Shown here piece by piece: positions 17,393-28,232 of a stretch of DNA of 64,000 nt (position 1 is its first letter; the number at the start of each line of letters is the position of its first letter). The position numbers and the translations under genes are program-made. Under the pieces are notes generated by a model. That model saw nothing but the letters and a program-made list of their open reading frames with translations, was not told the origin of the DNA and ran no database searches. Source of the stretch: an uncultured Colwellia sp. (lineage in GTDB: Bacteria; Pseudomonadota; Gammaproteobacteria; Enterobacterales; Alteromonadaceae); the NCBI GenBank assembly GCA_913058395.1, contig CAJXQI010000013.1, forward strand, positions 1-64,000, read 5' to 3'.

Positions 17393-18730
17393 ATGCACTT
17401 ATTCAGTGTAGCAGCGAAGATATCAACATCACAAGCCGACCAAACGTTAACACTTATGTCAAAAATGTTCATGACTACAATTGCAAAACTTTTTATTCCA
17501 GACCAAAAACATATGCCTGAAAGAAGGTATGACCTTGACTGGTTAAGGGTTATTGCCTTTGGTTTATTAATTTTATTTCATTGCGGTATGTTTTACGTGG
17601 AGAATTGGGGCTGGCATGTAAAAAGCCAACATAGATCACAATTTCTTGAAAATATTATGTTGATAGTAGAGCCTTGGCGTATGGCACTACTTTGGCTTAT
17701 TGCGGGTATTGCTATTCGCTTTATTATCGCCAAAGTTTCCGTTTGGCGTTTTATTAGTATGCGATCTTTACGCATATTGCTGCCGTTATTATTCGGCATA
17801 CTGATTGTTGTGCCGCCGCAACTTTACGTTGAAATGACCAATAATGGCGATCTCAATATGAATTACTGGCAGTTCTTAAAAGTGTTTTTCAGCGATGGTA
17901 ATGGTGTGTTTGATAAATATCAGTCCGGTATTTGGCCTCATATTGATGTTAACCACCTTTGGTTTCTTCGCTCCTTATGGCAGTACTCACTGGTGATACT
18001 GTGTTTATTACCTTTACTCAATTCAACCAAAATAGAAAACGGCATTAACTGGTTATTCAAGCAATACGGTGTAATTGCCATTTTATTGGCAACTTTACCG
18101 ATATTTATTATTCAAATTAATTGGTCAATGGAACAAGTACGCTACCCATTAGGTTTTACCTTTATGGTTTATGGCTATTTAATTGGCTGGCAACCAAACT
18201 TTTGGCAACGAATAAGCAACAATATAAGCTGGCTACTATGTAGTTTCGCCATTGCCTATATCAGTTTTATCTTCTTTTATAATCAAGTTTGGTTAGTTGA
18301 ACTGAGTGCTCCAGATAGTCATGAGTCATGGTTACTAATGCTTGGTATGTTTATTTACAGCCTATTGCGCATATTAGGCGTGCTTACTCTGTTTGCTATT
18401 GCTCATAAAATGCTAAATAAAAAATCAAAAAAATTAGGTTACCTTAATGAAGCGGTTTACCCTTTTTATATCCTGCATCAAAGCTTAATCGTAGTTATTG
18501 GCTATAACCTTTCTAGATTAAACCTAAGCGTGACAATAGAAGCTATATCGTTGATATCAGCAACTATCGTCTGTTGTTTTGTTAGTTTTGAAATCATAAA
18601 GCGCATCAATACTCTCCGACCATGTTTTGGTTTACCAATGCAGCCTCACACCAGTTTATTGCGTCAACGCTTTGCTTATGCAGCGGCAGTAGTTCTAGTA
18701 TTGCCAATTGGTATAGAAATACTTATTTAA
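17393..18730 (+). CDS. Acyltransferase 3 family membrane protein
   Basis: 445 aa with about ten hydrophobic segments. The entry motif RRYDLDWLRVIAFGLLILFH carries the conserved Arg and active-site His of the Acyltransferase_3/OpgC family. Members transfer acyl groups to glycans or lipids at the inner membrane. The annotated start adds about 40 residues before the family motif; later ATGs (17456, 17513) are possible. The divergent LytTR regulator is its likely controller. Substrate unknown. Confidence 0.88.
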   Translation: MHLFSVAAKISTSQADQTLTLMSKMFMTTIAKLFIPDQKHMPERRYDLDWLRVIAFGLLILFHCGMFYVENWGWHVKSQHRSQFLENIMLIVEPWRMALLWLIAGIAIRFIIAKVSVWRFISMRSLRILLPLLFGILIVVPPQLYVEMTNNGDLNMNYWQFLKVFFSDGNGVFDKYQSGIWPHIDVNHLWFLRSLWQYSLVILCLLPLLNSTKIENGINWLFKQYGVIAILLATLPIFIIQINWSMEQVRYPLGFTFMVYGYLIGWQPNFWQRISNNISWLLCSFAIAYISFIFFYNQVWLVELSAPDSHESWLLMLGMFIYSLLRILGVLTLFAIAHKMLNKKSKKLGYLNEAVYPFYILHQSLIVVIGYNLSRLNLSVTIEAISLISATIVCCFVSFEIIKRINTLRPCFGLPMQPHTSLLRQRFAYAAAVVLVLPIGIEILI

Positions 18731-18873
18731 TCATGTGTGGCAAGTTCAATGATATTTATCTCCAATTTAATAAAGTGAATATGACTGTGATCTAAATCAA
18801 TAAGTGTTAATTACTTGTTATTTACAATATGTGCCTATGTTGTTTACGTATTTAACGCTTATTGGAGTGAGTT

Positions 18874-19005
18874 ATGAACATTATGGATATGCTTCTGAAT
18901 GACCCTGTTGTGCTTTCGGCTTTTATTGGTTTAGCTGTACTTTTAGGCATTGGTGCTTTTTATATTTATTACTTTTTGAAAAACATTAACGAAGATGAAG
19001 AGTAA
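18874..19005 (+). CDS. Small membrane protein, DUF3149-like
   Basis: 43 aa. A ribosome site (TTGGAG) lies six to seven bases before ATG. The protein has one transmembrane helix (about 12-34, ending GAFYIYYFLK) and an acidic end NEDEE. Length and pattern (MDxLLxDPVVLSAF, helix, charged end) resemble the DUF3149 family of short proteobacterial proteins, as far as I remember it. Function unknown. It stands alone between the acyltransferase and yheT. Confidence 0.75.
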   Translation: MNIMDMLLNDPVVLSAFIGLAVLLGIGAFYIYYFLKNINEDEE

Positions 19006-19030
19006 TTTACCACTGTAGTTAATTACTCTT
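18998..19030 (+). terminator. Hairpin overlapping the stop of the 43-aa gene
   Basis: AAGAGTAATT (18998-19007) and AATTACTCTT (19021-19030) pair perfectly around 13 nt. The T-tract is weak, so it may be a 3' stabiliser rather than a true terminator. Confidence 0.5.
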
Positions 19031-19194
19031 ATTGTAAAATATAAACAAAGTTATCAGCCGATGTTTTGGCCGTTACTACTAGAAACGTTACCTTGCGAAA
19101 GTACCATTAATAAATAGTGCTAACTTCTTAGAGTGTGCATCAATGTTGTTTTAACGTACAATAAGCTTTTGTATTGTTCAGTATTTATTAGGTT

Positions 19195-20166
19195 ATGTTT
19201 AGCAAAAGTTCTTTCTCTCCAGCCTGGTGGCTAAAAAACGGTCATGTTCAAACCATGGCGGCAAAATTTCTCCGACGCCACCATACCTTAGATACCAGTG
19301 ATGAAACCCTAGAGTTGCCCGATGGAGATTTTGTAGATTTAGCATGGACAGAAAAAGTCAGCCCGGCTTGCCAACGTCCAATAGTCGCTGTTTTACATGG
19401 GTTAGAAGGCTCAAAAAATAGTCATTATGCTAGAGGCATGTTATCGGCAATTAAAGCCAAAGGTTGGATCGGCGTATTAATGCATTTTCGCGGTTGTAGC
19501 GGTCGGCCAAATCGTATGGCGAAATCTTATCACAGTGGCCAAACGTGTGATGTCGACTTTTTTAGCCAACACCTTGCCAATACTTACCCTCAAGCTAAAA
19601 AGGCCATTGTTGGCTTTTCGCTTGGTGGTAATGTGCTTACCCGATATTTGGCAGAGCAAAAAGAAAATATTTACCAAGCCGCTAGTGTTATTTGCGCGCC
19701 GTTAGATCTATCAAGTTGCTGCGACAGAATAAATAGTGGTTTTTCTCGCGTTTATCAAAAATATCTTGTCGATATGCTCAAAGCAAGCACGGTTGAAAAA
19801 ATCAACATCAACTTACTAAAAAATATTCATGAAAAAGACTTACTCAACATACGCTCTATTCGTGATTTTGATCAAATGGTAACCGCACCAATTAATGGCT
19901 TCATTGACGCCAATGACTATTATCAACAAGCCAGTGGCCGAGATGTACTCAATGATATAACCACGCCATGTTTAGTTATTCACGCCAGCGATGATCCTTT
20001 TTTATGCGACAAAAACACAACGGCGATTAGCGCACTACCTGAACATGTTAACTTTGAAATCAGTGAACGTGGCGGCCATGTTGGCTTCATTAGTGGTAAT
20101 AACCCTTTCAGGCCACAATATTGGCTAGAAGCAAGAGTACCCGAATTTTTTGCGAGACACTTATGA
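19195..20166 (+). CDS. yheT: YheT family alpha/beta hydrolase
   Basis: 323 aa. The alpha/beta hydrolase fold shows HGLEGS near residue 70, the nucleophile motif GFSLGGN, and the late Asp and His (SDDPF and RGGHVGF). It aligns with E. coli YheT, a putative esterase. The start WWLKNGHVQTMAA is a family signature. The stop overlaps the yheU start by four bases (ATGA), so the pair is translationally coupled. Confidence 0.93.
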   Translation: MFSKSSFSPAWWLKNGHVQTMAAKFLRRHHTLDTSDETLELPDGDFVDLAWTEKVSPACQRPIVAVLHGLEGSKNSHYARGMLSAIKAKGWIGVLMHFRGCSGRPNRMAKSYHSGQTCDVDFFSQHLANTYPQAKKAIVGFSLGGNVLTRYLAEQKENIYQAASVICAPLDLSSCCDRINSGFSRVYQKYLVDMLKASTVEKININLLKNIHEKDLLNIRSIRDFDQMVTAPINGFIDANDYYQQASGRDVLNDITTPCLVIHASDDPFLCDKNTTAISALPEHVNFEISERGGHVGFISGNNPFRPQYWLEARVPEFFARHL

Positions 20167-20402
20167 TTATCCCATTAGACACATTACCTAAAGAAACGTT
20201 AAGCGCCATTATTGAAAACTTTGTACTAAGAGAAGGTACTGAATACGGTAGTGAAGATGTTGCACTGAGCGATAAAATTCAGCAGGTTGAACAACAGTTA
20301 AAACAAGGTAGCGCATTACTGGTTTATTCTGAGTTACATGAAACGGTTAATATTTTACCTGCAGATCAGTTTGTTGAAGGTATTGAAGAGAGTGAATCTT
20401 AA
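20163..20402 (+). CDS. yheU: YheU family protein
   Basis: 79 aa. It starts at the ATG that overlaps the yheT stop. The block LSAIIENFVLREGTEYG and the end YSELHETVNILP match E. coli YheU. Function unknown; it always travels with yheT. A longer in-frame reading from 20121 lies inside yheT and is not supported by the family start. Confidence 0.92.
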   Translation: MIIPLDTLPKETLSAIIENFVLREGTEYGSEDVALSDKIQQVEQQLKQGSALLVYSELHETVNILPADQFVEGIEESES

Positions 20403-20518
20403 AGGTTGAGGTAAAGCTCAAAATAACCTTTTTTGCACCATTTATACTCCTCTTTAGAGTCATTTTGTGCAATTTATAGCAGTTAATCAGATTTCATACC
20501 TAATTAACTGCTTTTACG

Positions 20519-21820
20519 CTATTCGCCTGCGATTAAATCGGCAATAGTTGCAATACCAAGTCCTGTCGCTCCAGCAGCCCATAAACTCGACTCACCCGCG
20601 TTATAAGCCGCAGCTAAATCAAAATGTAACCAGCCAGCACCGTCATTAGGAACAAAGCGTGATAAAAAGCCAGCTGCATTACTCGCACCACCAGCACCAC
20701 CACCTTTTTGCGTACGGCTATTAGCAGTATCAGCAAACACTGACGAACATTTATCTTGATGCCAAGGCTCTAAAGGAAACTGCCACAAAGGCTCTGCGGT
20801 TACTTGCGCGGCGGTTTGTGCTTTAGCTACTGTATTGTTATCTAATGAAAATAATGCCGAATAATCACCACCAGTTGCCATAACAGCAGCACCAGTTAAA
20901 GTTGCAGCATCAATAATTAATGGAGCGCCAGTAGCACCTGCTGCCATTAAGCCGTCAGCTAGCACAATACGACCTTCAGCGTCGGTATTAGCCACTTCAC
21001 AAGTCACACCGTTTTTATAAGTGATGATGTCACCCAACTTATACGCATCATTGCTGATCATGTTTTCAGCACAACAAAGGTACAACTTTACACGTTGAGT
21101 TAAGCCCTGCTTAATTGCTAGCGCTAGTGCGCCAGCAACAACTGCTGCACCGCCCATGTCACATTTCATGTCGAACATACCGGCACTGGTTTTAATACTG
21201 TAGCCACCACTGTCAAAAGTAATACCTTTCCCCACTAAACAAGCAGCAACTTGCGTGCTTTCATTGCTACTTGGGTTAAAATCTAACTCAAGTAAGCATG
21301 GCTCATTAACACTACCTTTACCGACATTATATATTCCCATCCATTGCTCAGCTTTTAGCTCTTCCCCCTGAATAAGACGAGTACTCACGTGCTCTGGCGC
21401 TAATTTTGAAATGTAATCAGTGGTAAATTCAGCCAATTTTAAAGGGTATAACTCAGCCGGTGTCTGGTTAGTTAAATCACGGCTCCAAGCATATACCGCC
21501 AATTTATTGTTCAGTTTTTCAACTAAGGCAGCATCACCGCAAAAACTAATGCTTTCCAACTTGCCAACACAACTAAAACCCAAGGCAAACGCCCATTGGC
21601 TTGCTTCGTCCCAGTTGTCACCCGTTAACGAGGCATGCGCAATGCCAAGCTTTTCAATTTTACGCGCCGCGGCTTGAATTTTTCTCAACGGATAACTAGC
21701 GTCTTTTGGTAAGTAAACTGCAATATTGTCATCAACTATTTGCACGGTTTTACCTTGTTGCCAACCTGCCGTCAGGTTATTTTCGCTTAACGTTATTGAT
21801 ACAGAATGAGGTGTAGTCAT
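20519..21820 (-). CDS. pepB: M17 family aminopeptidase PepB
   Basis: 433 aa, similar in length to E. coli PepB (427). It removes N-terminal residues from peptides using two metal ions. The M17 signature NTDAEGR is present, as are the metal and catalytic regions [13 protein letters not shown] and [10 protein letters not shown]. The N-terminal region [19 protein letters not shown] aligns with PepB rather than PepA. It is divergent from sfsA with a short gap. Confidence 0.93.
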   Translation of the reverse strand: MTTPHSVSITLSENNLTAGWQQGKTVQIVDDNIAVYLPKDASYPLRKIQAAARKIEKLGIAHASLTGDNWDEASQWAFALGFSCVGKLESISFCGDAALVEKLNNKLAVYAWSRDLTNQTPAELYPLKLAEFTTDYISKLAPEHVSTRLIQGEELKAEQWMGIYNVGKGSVNEPCLLELDFNPSSNESTQVAACLVGKGITFDSGGYSIKTSAGMFDMKCDMGGAAVVAGALALAIKQGLTQRVKLYLCCAENMISNDAYKLGDIITYKNGVTCEVANTDAEGRIVLADGLMAAGATGAPLIIDAATLTGAAVMATGGDYSALFSLDNNTVAKAQTAAQVTAEPLWQFPLEPWHQDKCSSVFADTANSRTQKGGGAGGASNAAGFLSRFVPNDGAGWLHFDLAAAYNAGESSLWAAGATGLGIATIADLIAGE

Positions 21821-21928
21821 GTTCTCGCCTTTAGAATTAAATTTAACTTAATTTATGTTAGTAACAACAGTTTACACCATGAAAGCAACTATTTAACCTA
21901 TACACACGATTTATCGATGGCTGAAACC

Positions 21929-22654
21929 ATGAATTTTACTTTACAACCTAGCACCCTAATTAAACGCTACAAACGATTTTTAGCCGATGTAACCTTGGTA
22001 GACAAAACATCAGGTAACAGTAAAGAAGTTACCATGCACTGCGCCAACACTGGTGCTATGACAGGTTGTGCTACACCTGGCGACATAGTGTGGTATAGCA
22101 CATCAGACAACCTAAAGCGTAAATATCCCAATAGTTGGGAAATCACTTATACTCAAGCTAAGCACTGGATATGTGTTAATACGATTAGAGCTAACCAACT
22201 GACTGAAGAAGCGCTCAAGAATAATTTAATTACTGAATTTATTTCACACACCAAACTCAAGCGAGAAGTTAAATACGGCGAAGAAAATAGCAAAATTGAT
22301 TTTCAACTTTATGATAAAACTGGACGAGAAACTTATATTGAAGTGAAAAGCGTCACTTTATTGGAAGGTGAACAAGGCTATTTTCCAGATGCTGTCACTG
22401 AGCGCGGGCAAAAGCATTTGCGAGAATTAATCGCCATGACCGCTTTAGGCCATAGAGCTGTTTTACTGTTCGCAGTATTACATACCGGTATCAACAGCGT
22501 AAAACCTGCTGAGCATATTGACCCTAAATATGCACAGCTACTGCGAGAAGCTAAACAGCAAGGTGTCGAAATCCTAGCTTATAAAGCGAGTTTTGCGAAT
22601 GAAAAACAAGATTTTTCTATTAGCTTAGACACCCAAGTTTCGGTTATTTTATGA
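21929..22654 (+). CDS. sfsA: SfsA family protein
   Basis: 241 aa. The block [13 protein letters not shown] near the start, [13 protein letters not shown] and [14 protein letters not shown] are the SfsA signatures. It is annotated as sugar fermentation stimulation protein, with a nuclease-like fold and DNA binding reported in E. coli. I trimmed an upstream extension because the family begins a few residues before TLIKRYK; ATG 21917 is an alternative. It sits ahead of dksA, as in E. coli. Confidence 0.93.
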   Translation: MNFTLQPSTLIKRYKRFLADVTLVDKTSGNSKEVTMHCANTGAMTGCATPGDIVWYSTSDNLKRKYPNSWEITYTQAKHWICVNTIRANQLTEEALKNNLITEFISHTKLKREVKYGEENSKIDFQLYDKTGRETYIEVKSVTLLEGEQGYFPDAVTERGQKHLRELIAMTALGHRAVLLFAVLHTGINSVKPAEHIDPKYAQLLREAKQQGVEILAYKASFANEKQDFSISLDTQVSVIL

Positions 22655-22733
22655 GCAAGCTATATAAATTTAGCATAATTAGCTGTAATAAAGATTGACG
22701 GCATGCCTATAAACTTGCTAAAAAGCTTGCTCA
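22652..22733. repeat. 10-bp inverted repeat between sfsA and dksA
   Basis: TGAGCAAGCT (22652-22661, including the sfsA stop) and AGCTTGCTCA (22724-22733) are perfect complements about 60 nt apart. The interval also holds the palindrome GGCATGCC. It may close a larger RNA structure; no T-tract follows directly. Confidence 0.45.
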
Positions 22734-22951
22734 TATTTTATTGCCATGGTCGATAAAGTTAATTGATAACGCATTATTTTTAACTTTTCTTCGGTTTTTA
22801 TAAAATCAGCCTTGAATTTCATACTGGCCAGCACAATATCAAGTGAAATATTTTAGGTCAATTTAGATTGGCAGTTGCAACCAAGCGATGAAGTTACAAT
22901 GAAGTAACTATTTTTCATCAGTTTAGGTCTAGTAGCATTAGGAGAATTAGC

Positions 22952-23392
22952 ATGCCAAAAAACAAAGCATTAGGTATTTTAGCCTTAGCGGGTGTTGAAC
23001 CATACGTTGAGAAGCCTAACGAAGAATACATGAACGATGAGCAACTAGAACATTTTAAAAAAATTCTAGAAGCTTGGCGTGATCAACTACGTGAAGAAGT
23101 TGATCGTACAGTGACTCATATGCAAGATGAAGCGGCAAACTTCCCAGATCCGGTTGATCGCGCAGCACAAGAAGAAGAATTCAGTCTTGAATTACGTACA
23201 CGAGATCGTGAACGTAAACTAATCAAGAAAATTGAAAAAACTCTTCAATTGATTGAAGAAGACGAATTTGGTTTTTGTAAATCATGTGGTATTGAAATCG
23301 GCATTCGTCGCTTAGAAGCACGTCCAACGGCTGACCTTTGTATCGAATGTAAAACACTACAAGAAATCAAAGAACGTCAATTAGCAGGTTAA
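22952..23392 (+). CDS. dksA: RNA polymerase-binding transcription factor DksA
   Basis: 146 aa. It binds the RNA polymerase secondary channel and works with ppGpp to adjust rRNA and biosynthetic promoters. The coiled-coil tip DPVDRA keeps the two critical Asp (D66 and D69). The zinc finger is complete (C109, C112, C130, C133). A strong AGGAG precedes the ATG. GluQ follows after 13 nt, the conserved arrangement. Confidence 0.97.
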   Translation: MPKNKALGILALAGVEPYVEKPNEEYMNDEQLEHFKKILEAWRDQLREEVDRTVTHMQDEAANFPDPVDRAAQEEEFSLELRTRDRERKLIKKIEKTLQLIEEDEFGFCKSCGIEIGIRRLEARPTADLCIECKTLQEIKERQLAG

Positions 23393-23405
23393 GCTACTAT
23401 TTCAA

Positions 23406-24308
23406 ATGGTAGTTCTTAATACTTTGCGACCACAAGCTCATCAAGGGTATCGTGGTCGCTTTGCTCCCTCTCCTTCAGGTTTATTACACTTTGGCTCTTT
23501 AATCGCCGCTCTTGCTAGTTATCTGGATGCTAAACATAACCAAGGTAAATGGTTAGTTAGAATTGAAGATATTGATCCTCCTAGAGAAAAATTAGGCGCC
23601 AGTGCCGAAATATTAAACACCATAGAAAGCTATGGCTTGAACTGGGACGAAGACGTTCTTTATCAAAGTCAGCAAAGCAGCCTTTATCTAGAAGTTCTAG
23701 CCAGCCTAAAACAGCAAAAATTAAGCTATCACTGTGCTTGTAGCCGAGCGAAAATTAAAGCCGATGGCGGCGTATATCAAGGCCATTGTCGTAAGCTAGA
23801 CTTGGCAGTAAGCAATAATGCCATTAGGGTGATTAATACGGTGGCGACTTCTCAATATCACGACTTAATTCAAGGTGATGTAAGTTGTGATAAAAAACTT
23901 GCCGGTGAAGATTTCATTGTCCGCAGAAAAGATAACTTATTTGCCTACCAGCTAGCCGTTGTTGTTGACGATATTTATCAAGGTATTAGTCATATTATTC
24001 GGGGTTGCGATTTATTAGAACCAACAGCTAGACAATTAAGTTTTTATCAAATACTTAATCACCCAGCACCTACATTTGGTCATTTTCCGTTGGCAATAAC
24101 GGATGAAGGTTATAAATTAAGTAAACAAAATAATGCCCCTGCCATTGATACAAAGAATCCAATACCATCGTTAATCGCAGCATTAAGGTTTCTTGGTCAA
24201 CAGCCTCCTACCGAGTTGAATTATGCAAGTGTTGATGAGCTTTTAACGTGGGCAACATGCCACTGGTCAATCAATAACGTGCCTAAATCACAAGAAATCG
24301 TTCTATAA
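23406..24308 (+). CDS. gluQ: Glutamyl-Q tRNA(Asp) synthetase
   Basis: 300 aa. It lacks the anticodon-binding domain of GltX and attaches glutamate to queuosine in tRNA(Asp). The first motif RFAPSPSGLLHFGSL and the KMSKS-like YKLSKQ are present, plus zinc-site cysteines in YHCACSRAKI and GHCRK. It is probably co-transcribed with dksA. Confidence 0.95.
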   Translation: MVVLNTLRPQAHQGYRGRFAPSPSGLLHFGSLIAALASYLDAKHNQGKWLVRIEDIDPPREKLGASAEILNTIESYGLNWDEDVLYQSQQSSLYLEVLASLKQQKLSYHCACSRAKIKADGGVYQGHCRKLDLAVSNNAIRVINTVATSQYHDLIQGDVSCDKKLAGEDFIVRRKDNLFAYQLAVVVDDIYQGISHIIRGCDLLEPTARQLSFYQILNHPAPTFGHFPLAITDEGYKLSKQNNAPAIDTKNPIPSLIAALRFLGQQPPTELNYASVDELLTWATCHWSINNVPKSQEIVL

Positions 24309-24395
24309 GCTCTTCTTTATTAACAAACGTCGATTATTCACACTGTTTTCATTCTCTTTTAGCCTGCGCTGTTATATCATTGCGCGAGAAATTTT

Positions 24396-25847
24396 ATGAT
24401 AAAACTGGGGTCAACCATTATCAAAAGCGTGATCAACTTGTGTAAAAAAGTACTTGGAAAAACACGAAAGAGCCAATCGAAACAGCCATCATTTGACGAG
24501 CCAAAGATACTTTCTCGCGATCAACATCCTGTATCTAGAAAAAACATAAGTCACAATGCCCTAAAGGTTTTATATCGCTTGAATTCTGGCGGCTACGACG
24601 CTTATTTAGTTGGCGGTGGTGTCCGTGATATTTTACTTGGTTTAGAACCGAAAGATTTTGATATTGCAACTAATGCAACACCAGAACAAATTAAAGCGCT
24701 ATTTCGTAACTGTCGTTTAATTGGCCGTCGTTTTCGCTTGGCCCATATCGTTTTTGGTCGAGAAATTATTGAAGTGGCTACTTTTCGTGGTCATCATGAA
24801 AATAGCGAAGAAAAAAATTGTCAGAAAACTTCAAAACAAAGTGAAGATGGCATGTTACTTCGCGACAATATTTACGGCAACATTGAAGAAGATGCTGAAC
24901 GTCGCGACTTCACTATCAATGCGCTTTATTATTCAGCCAAAGACTTTAAAGTTTACGACTTTGCCAATGGCGTAGCTGATGTATACGCTAAACAAATTCG
25001 TTTAATTGGTGATCCAGAAACACGCTACCGTGAAGATCCTGTGCGGATGTTACGTGCGATTCGTTTTGCCACTAAATTGGATATGAACATTCATGCCGAC
25101 ACCAAAGCGCCAATAAAAGAACTGGCACCACTAATGGCAAATATTCCGCCTGCGCGTTTATTTGAAGAATTCTTAAAATTATTCATGTCGGGTAAAGCGT
25201 TAGATAATTTCCACCAATTACGTGATTACAACCTTTTCCAATATTTTTTCCCTGCGGTTGACCAACAACTAAACCAACAGTCTCAAGTATACCTTGCTGA
25301 CTTTATTTGTTTAGCGATGAAAAATACTGACCACAGAGTAAATACTGATCAACGTGTTACGCCAGCATTTTTGTTTGCCGCTATGCTTTGGTATCCGATG
25401 CAAGAGCAAATACAGCGTTTAAACAGTGAAACGCAACTTACACCACAAGACGCTTTCTTTGCTGCGTTAAGTGAAATTATGTCCGAGCAACAGCGTAGTA
25501 TTGCCATTCCAAAACGCTTTCAAGCGGTAATGAAAGATATTTGGATATTACAAGACAAACTGTCTCGACGTGAAGGAAAAAGAGCATTTAAAACCCTTGA
25601 ACATCCTAAATTTCGAGCCGGTTATGACTTTTTACTTTTGCGAGCAGAAATCGAAAGTGCTGGTAATCAAGATGCTGAACAAGTTTCATCACTACAAGAG
25701 TTAGCTAAGTGGTGGGGAGACTTTCAACACAGCAACGCCGAAACTCAACAAGTGATGATTAAGAGTGTAGGCCAAAGCAGAAGCGGTTCAAGAAGAACAA
25801 CTCGTAAACGCAGAAAGCCACGTGCAGCGGCGGGTAATGAAGCGTAA
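24396..25847 (+). CDS. pcnB: Poly(A) polymerase I PcnB
   Basis: 483 aa (E. coli 465). It adds 3' poly(A) tails that mark RNA for decay. The nucleotidyltransferase motif LVGGGVRDILLG with PKDFDIATNATPEQ is intact, and the block RNCRLIGRRFRLAHIVFG separates it from the CCA-adding enzyme. The C-terminus is Arg/Lys rich, as expected for RNA binding. The stop overlaps the folK start by one base. Confidence 0.96.
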   Translation: MIKLGSTIIKSVINLCKKVLGKTRKSQSKQPSFDEPKILSRDQHPVSRKNISHNALKVLYRLNSGGYDAYLVGGGVRDILLGLEPKDFDIATNATPEQIKALFRNCRLIGRRFRLAHIVFGREIIEVATFRGHHENSEEKNCQKTSKQSEDGMLLRDNIYGNIEEDAERRDFTINALYYSAKDFKVYDFANGVADVYAKQIRLIGDPETRYREDPVRMLRAIRFATKLDMNIHADTKAPIKELAPLMANIPPARLFEEFLKLFMSGKALDNFHQLRDYNLFQYFFPAVDQQLNQQSQVYLADFICLAMKNTDHRVNTDQRVTPAFLFAAMLWYPMQEQIQRLNSETQLTPQDAFFAALSEIMSEQQRSIAIPKRFQAVMKDIWILQDKLSRREGKRAFKTLEHPKFRAGYDFLLLRAEIESAGNQDAEQVSSLQELAKWWGDFQHSNAETQQVMIKSVGQSRSGSRRTTRKRRKPRAAAGNEA

Positions 25848-26338
25848 TGTCATTGGCCTATATCGGGTTAGGTAGCAACTTATCTGATCCACAAGCACAA
25901 ATAATTTCAGCACTAACCAAACTAGAGCAGCTAACAAACTGCTCAGTTACTCAAGTCTCATCATTATACTTCAGCCGGCCGATGGGCCCGCAAGACCAAC
26001 CGGATTACATGAACGCAGTGGTTGCGCTCGAAACTATCTTAAGCCCTATTGAGTTACTTGATCAATTGCAAAGCATTGAAAATGAATCCGGTCGAGTCCG
26101 TAAAGATAATCGCTGGGGTGCGAGAATATTAGATTTAGACATTTTATTGTTCAATGAAATGGTCATCAACAGTGAACGCTTAGTTGTGCCGCATTATGGT
26201 TTAAAGCTACGTGAGTTTGTTTTACTGCCTTTAGCGGAAATTGCACCAAGTTTACTTTTACCTGATGGTACAAGTGTATTGCAACTGGCTAACCAGATTG
26301 AAAAAAATGGACTAAAAATTCATAGTAAATTGCGTTAG
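25847..26338 (+). CDS. folK: Dihydropterin pyrophosphokinase FolK
   Basis: 163 aa. It transfers pyrophosphate from ATP to 6-hydroxymethyl-7,8-dihydropterin in folate synthesis. The signature RWGARILDLDILLF and GLGSNLSDP near the N-terminus identify it. It is coupled to pcnB by a TAATG overlap, as in other gammaproteobacteria, and followed by panB after 58 nt. Confidence 0.96.
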   Translation: MSLAYIGLGSNLSDPQAQIISALTKLEQLTNCSVTQVSSLYFSRPMGPQDQPDYMNAVVALETILSPIELLDQLQSIENESGRVRKDNRWGARILDLDILLFNEMVINSERLVVPHYGLKLREFVLLPLAEIAPSLLLPDGTSVLQLANQIEKNGLKIHSKLR

Positions 26339-26396
26339 TATAACAACTCTAAAATTACTGATGCCCTGCTTAGCATCATAAACTATGGACAATACT

Positions 26397-27191
26397 ATGG
26401 CTAAAATCACAACTGCCACCTTGAAGAAAATGAAACAACAAGGTGAAAAAATTACCACAATCACGGCTTATGACGCCAGTTTTGCGAAAATTTTCGACCA
26501 AGCAGGTATTCACGCCATATTAATCGGTGACTCATTAGGCATGGTTTTACAAGGCCATGATGATACCTTGCCTGTTGATATTGAACATATGGCTTACCAT
26601 ACTCAAAGCGTAAAGCGCGGTGTTGAAAATACACTGATTATTGCCGACATGCCATTTATGAGCTACGCGACCACTGAACAAGCCTACACTAATGCTGCCA
26701 AGCTTATGCAAGCGGGGGCAAGTATCGTTAAACTTGAAGGTGGACAATGGTTAGAAAGCACCATTAAAGGCCTAGTTGAACGCGGTATCCCTGTTTGTGC
26801 TCACTTGGGCTTAACACCACAATCTGTCAATGTATTTGGTGGCTTTAAAGTACAAGGGCGTGAAAGTGATAAAGCACAAGAAATGATTGAAAATGCAAAA
26901 GCACTAGAGGCGGCAGGTGCACAATTATTGGTACTTGAATGTATTCCAAGTGGTTTAGGCAAAGCAATCACTGAAGCGGTTTCAATTCCAACCATCGGTA
27001 TTGGCGCAGGCAAAGACACTGACGGACAAATATTAGTGATGCATGATGCCTTAGGTATTTCATGCAGTTACATGCCAAAATTTTCACGTAACTTTTTAAT
27101 TGATACTGGTGATATTCAAAAGGCTATTGAGCTTTACATTACAGAAGTCAGTAATGGCAATTTCCCAGGCCCTGAACATATTTTTAAATAA
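26397..27191 (+). CDS. panB: Ketopantoate hydroxymethyltransferase PanB
   Basis: 264 aa, the same length as E. coli PanB. It converts 2-oxoisovalerate to ketopantoate using methylenetetrahydrofolate. The blocks [32 protein letters not shown] and LVLECIP are conserved. I use ATG 26397 rather than 26385, because ATGGA at 26385-26389 is a well-placed ribosome site and the family starts there. It is the first pantothenate gene of the cluster. Confidence 0.96.
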   Translation: MAKITTATLKKMKQQGEKITTITAYDASFAKIFDQAGIHAILIGDSLGMVLQGHDDTLPVDIEHMAYHTQSVKRGVENTLIIADMPFMSYATTEQAYTNAAKLMQAGASIVKLEGGQWLESTIKGLVERGIPVCAHLGLTPQSVNVFGGFKVQGRESDKAQEMIENAKALEAAGAQLLVLECIPSGLGKAITEAVSIPTIGIGAGKDTDGQILVMHDALGISCSYMPKFSRNFLIDTGDIQKAIELYITEVSNGNFPGPEHIFK

Positions 27192-27218
27192 CCGACTCAA
27201 GCTGAGTAGAAAAACAGT

Positions 27219-28070
27219 ATGACAATGCAAACAACACAAGATATCGATACTTTACGCGCTACGATTAGCGCATGGCGTCAGCAAGGCCTTAAAATTGCTT
27301 TTGTGCCGACCATGGGCAACTTGCACCAAGGCCACATAACTTTGGTGGAAAAAGCTAAGTCTATCGCTGATAAGGTGGTCGCGAGTATTTTTGTTAACCC
27401 AATGCAGTTTGGCGCCAATGAAGATATCGACAACTACCCTAGAACGATGGCAGCCGACCAAGAAAAACTATTAGCTGCCGGTTGTGAATTATTGTTCACC
27501 CCAACACCAAGCATTATTTATCCTAAAGGTTTAGATAAGCAAAGTTATGTTGAAGTGCCTAATGTATCCGATGGCTATTGTGGTGAAAGTCGTCCAGGAC
27601 ATTTTCGCGGCGTATCAACCGTTGTTTGTAAACTTTTCAATTTAGTACAACCTGATATCGCTTGCTTTGGTTTGAAAGATTACCAACAAGTGCAAGTGAT
27701 CCAGACCATGGTTGAAGACTTGTCGATGCCGATTGAAATTATTCCAGTGGCAACGGTGCGAGAAGACAGTGGCTTAGCGCTAAGTTCACGTAATAACTAC
27801 TTAACCGACGAAGAAAAGAAAATTGCCCCAGCCTTAGCTCAAAATATCCAATGGTTAGCGAAAGAAATAGTAAATAACAATGACTTTATTGGCTTAGCGA
27901 AACAAGCCGCGGACTACATAGACAACGCAGGGTTGAAAACTGACTATATTCATATTTGCCATGCTCGCACTTTACAGCCGGCAAGTGAAGACGATAAAGA
28001 GTTGGTCATTCTTGCTGCCGCACATTGCGGTAAAGCACGACTGATAGATAATTTGCAGGTATTTCTGTAG
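27219..28070 (+). CDS. panC: Pantothenate synthetase PanC
   Basis: 283 aa, the same length as E. coli PanC. It joins pantoate and beta-alanine using ATP. The adenylate-forming motifs [13 protein letters not shown] near residue 30, FVNPMQF and LSSRNNYL are intact. It is 27 nt after panB, with a strong terminator about 90 nt downstream. Its beta-alanine is probably supplied by the convergent panP. Confidence 0.97.
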   Translation: MTMQTTQDIDTLRATISAWRQQGLKIAFVPTMGNLHQGHITLVEKAKSIADKVVASIFVNPMQFGANEDIDNYPRTMAADQEKLLAAGCELLFTPTPSIIYPKGLDKQSYVEVPNVSDGYCGESRPGHFRGVSTVVCKLFNLVQPDIACFGLKDYQQVQVIQTMVEDLSMPIEIIPVATVREDSGLALSSRNNYLTDEEKKIAPALAQNIQWLAKEIVNNNDFIGLAKQAADYIDNAGLKTDYIHICHARTLQPASEDDKELVILAAAHCGKARLIDNLQVFL

Positions 28071-28156
28071 CTAGAAAAATAATTGAAAAGCTAAGCAGTA
28101 AATATGGTCATTCCTTCATATCCCTGTGAACATAACATACCGTTCATCCTGAACAT

Positions 28157-28188
28157 AAAAGCTAATAACATTGTTATTAGCTTTTTTT
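28157..28188. terminator. Terminator between panC and panP
   Basis: AAAAGCTAATAAC (28157-28169) pairs perfectly with GTTATTAGCTTTT (28173-28185) around a 3-nt loop, with seven T following. The A-run on the left gives weaker termination for panP on the minus strand. Confidence 0.9.
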
Positions 28189-28232
28189 ATTACCATTAAG
28201 TTTTGTTAGCATCAGCGCTAAGGTGTTTTAGG

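Noticed and set aside
20121-20162. 14-residue extension of YheU
   Set aside because: It lies inside yheT; the ATGA overlap start matches the family.
21806-21928. 41-residue N-terminal extension of SfsA
   Set aside because: It overlaps the divergent pepB start and has no counterpart in the family.
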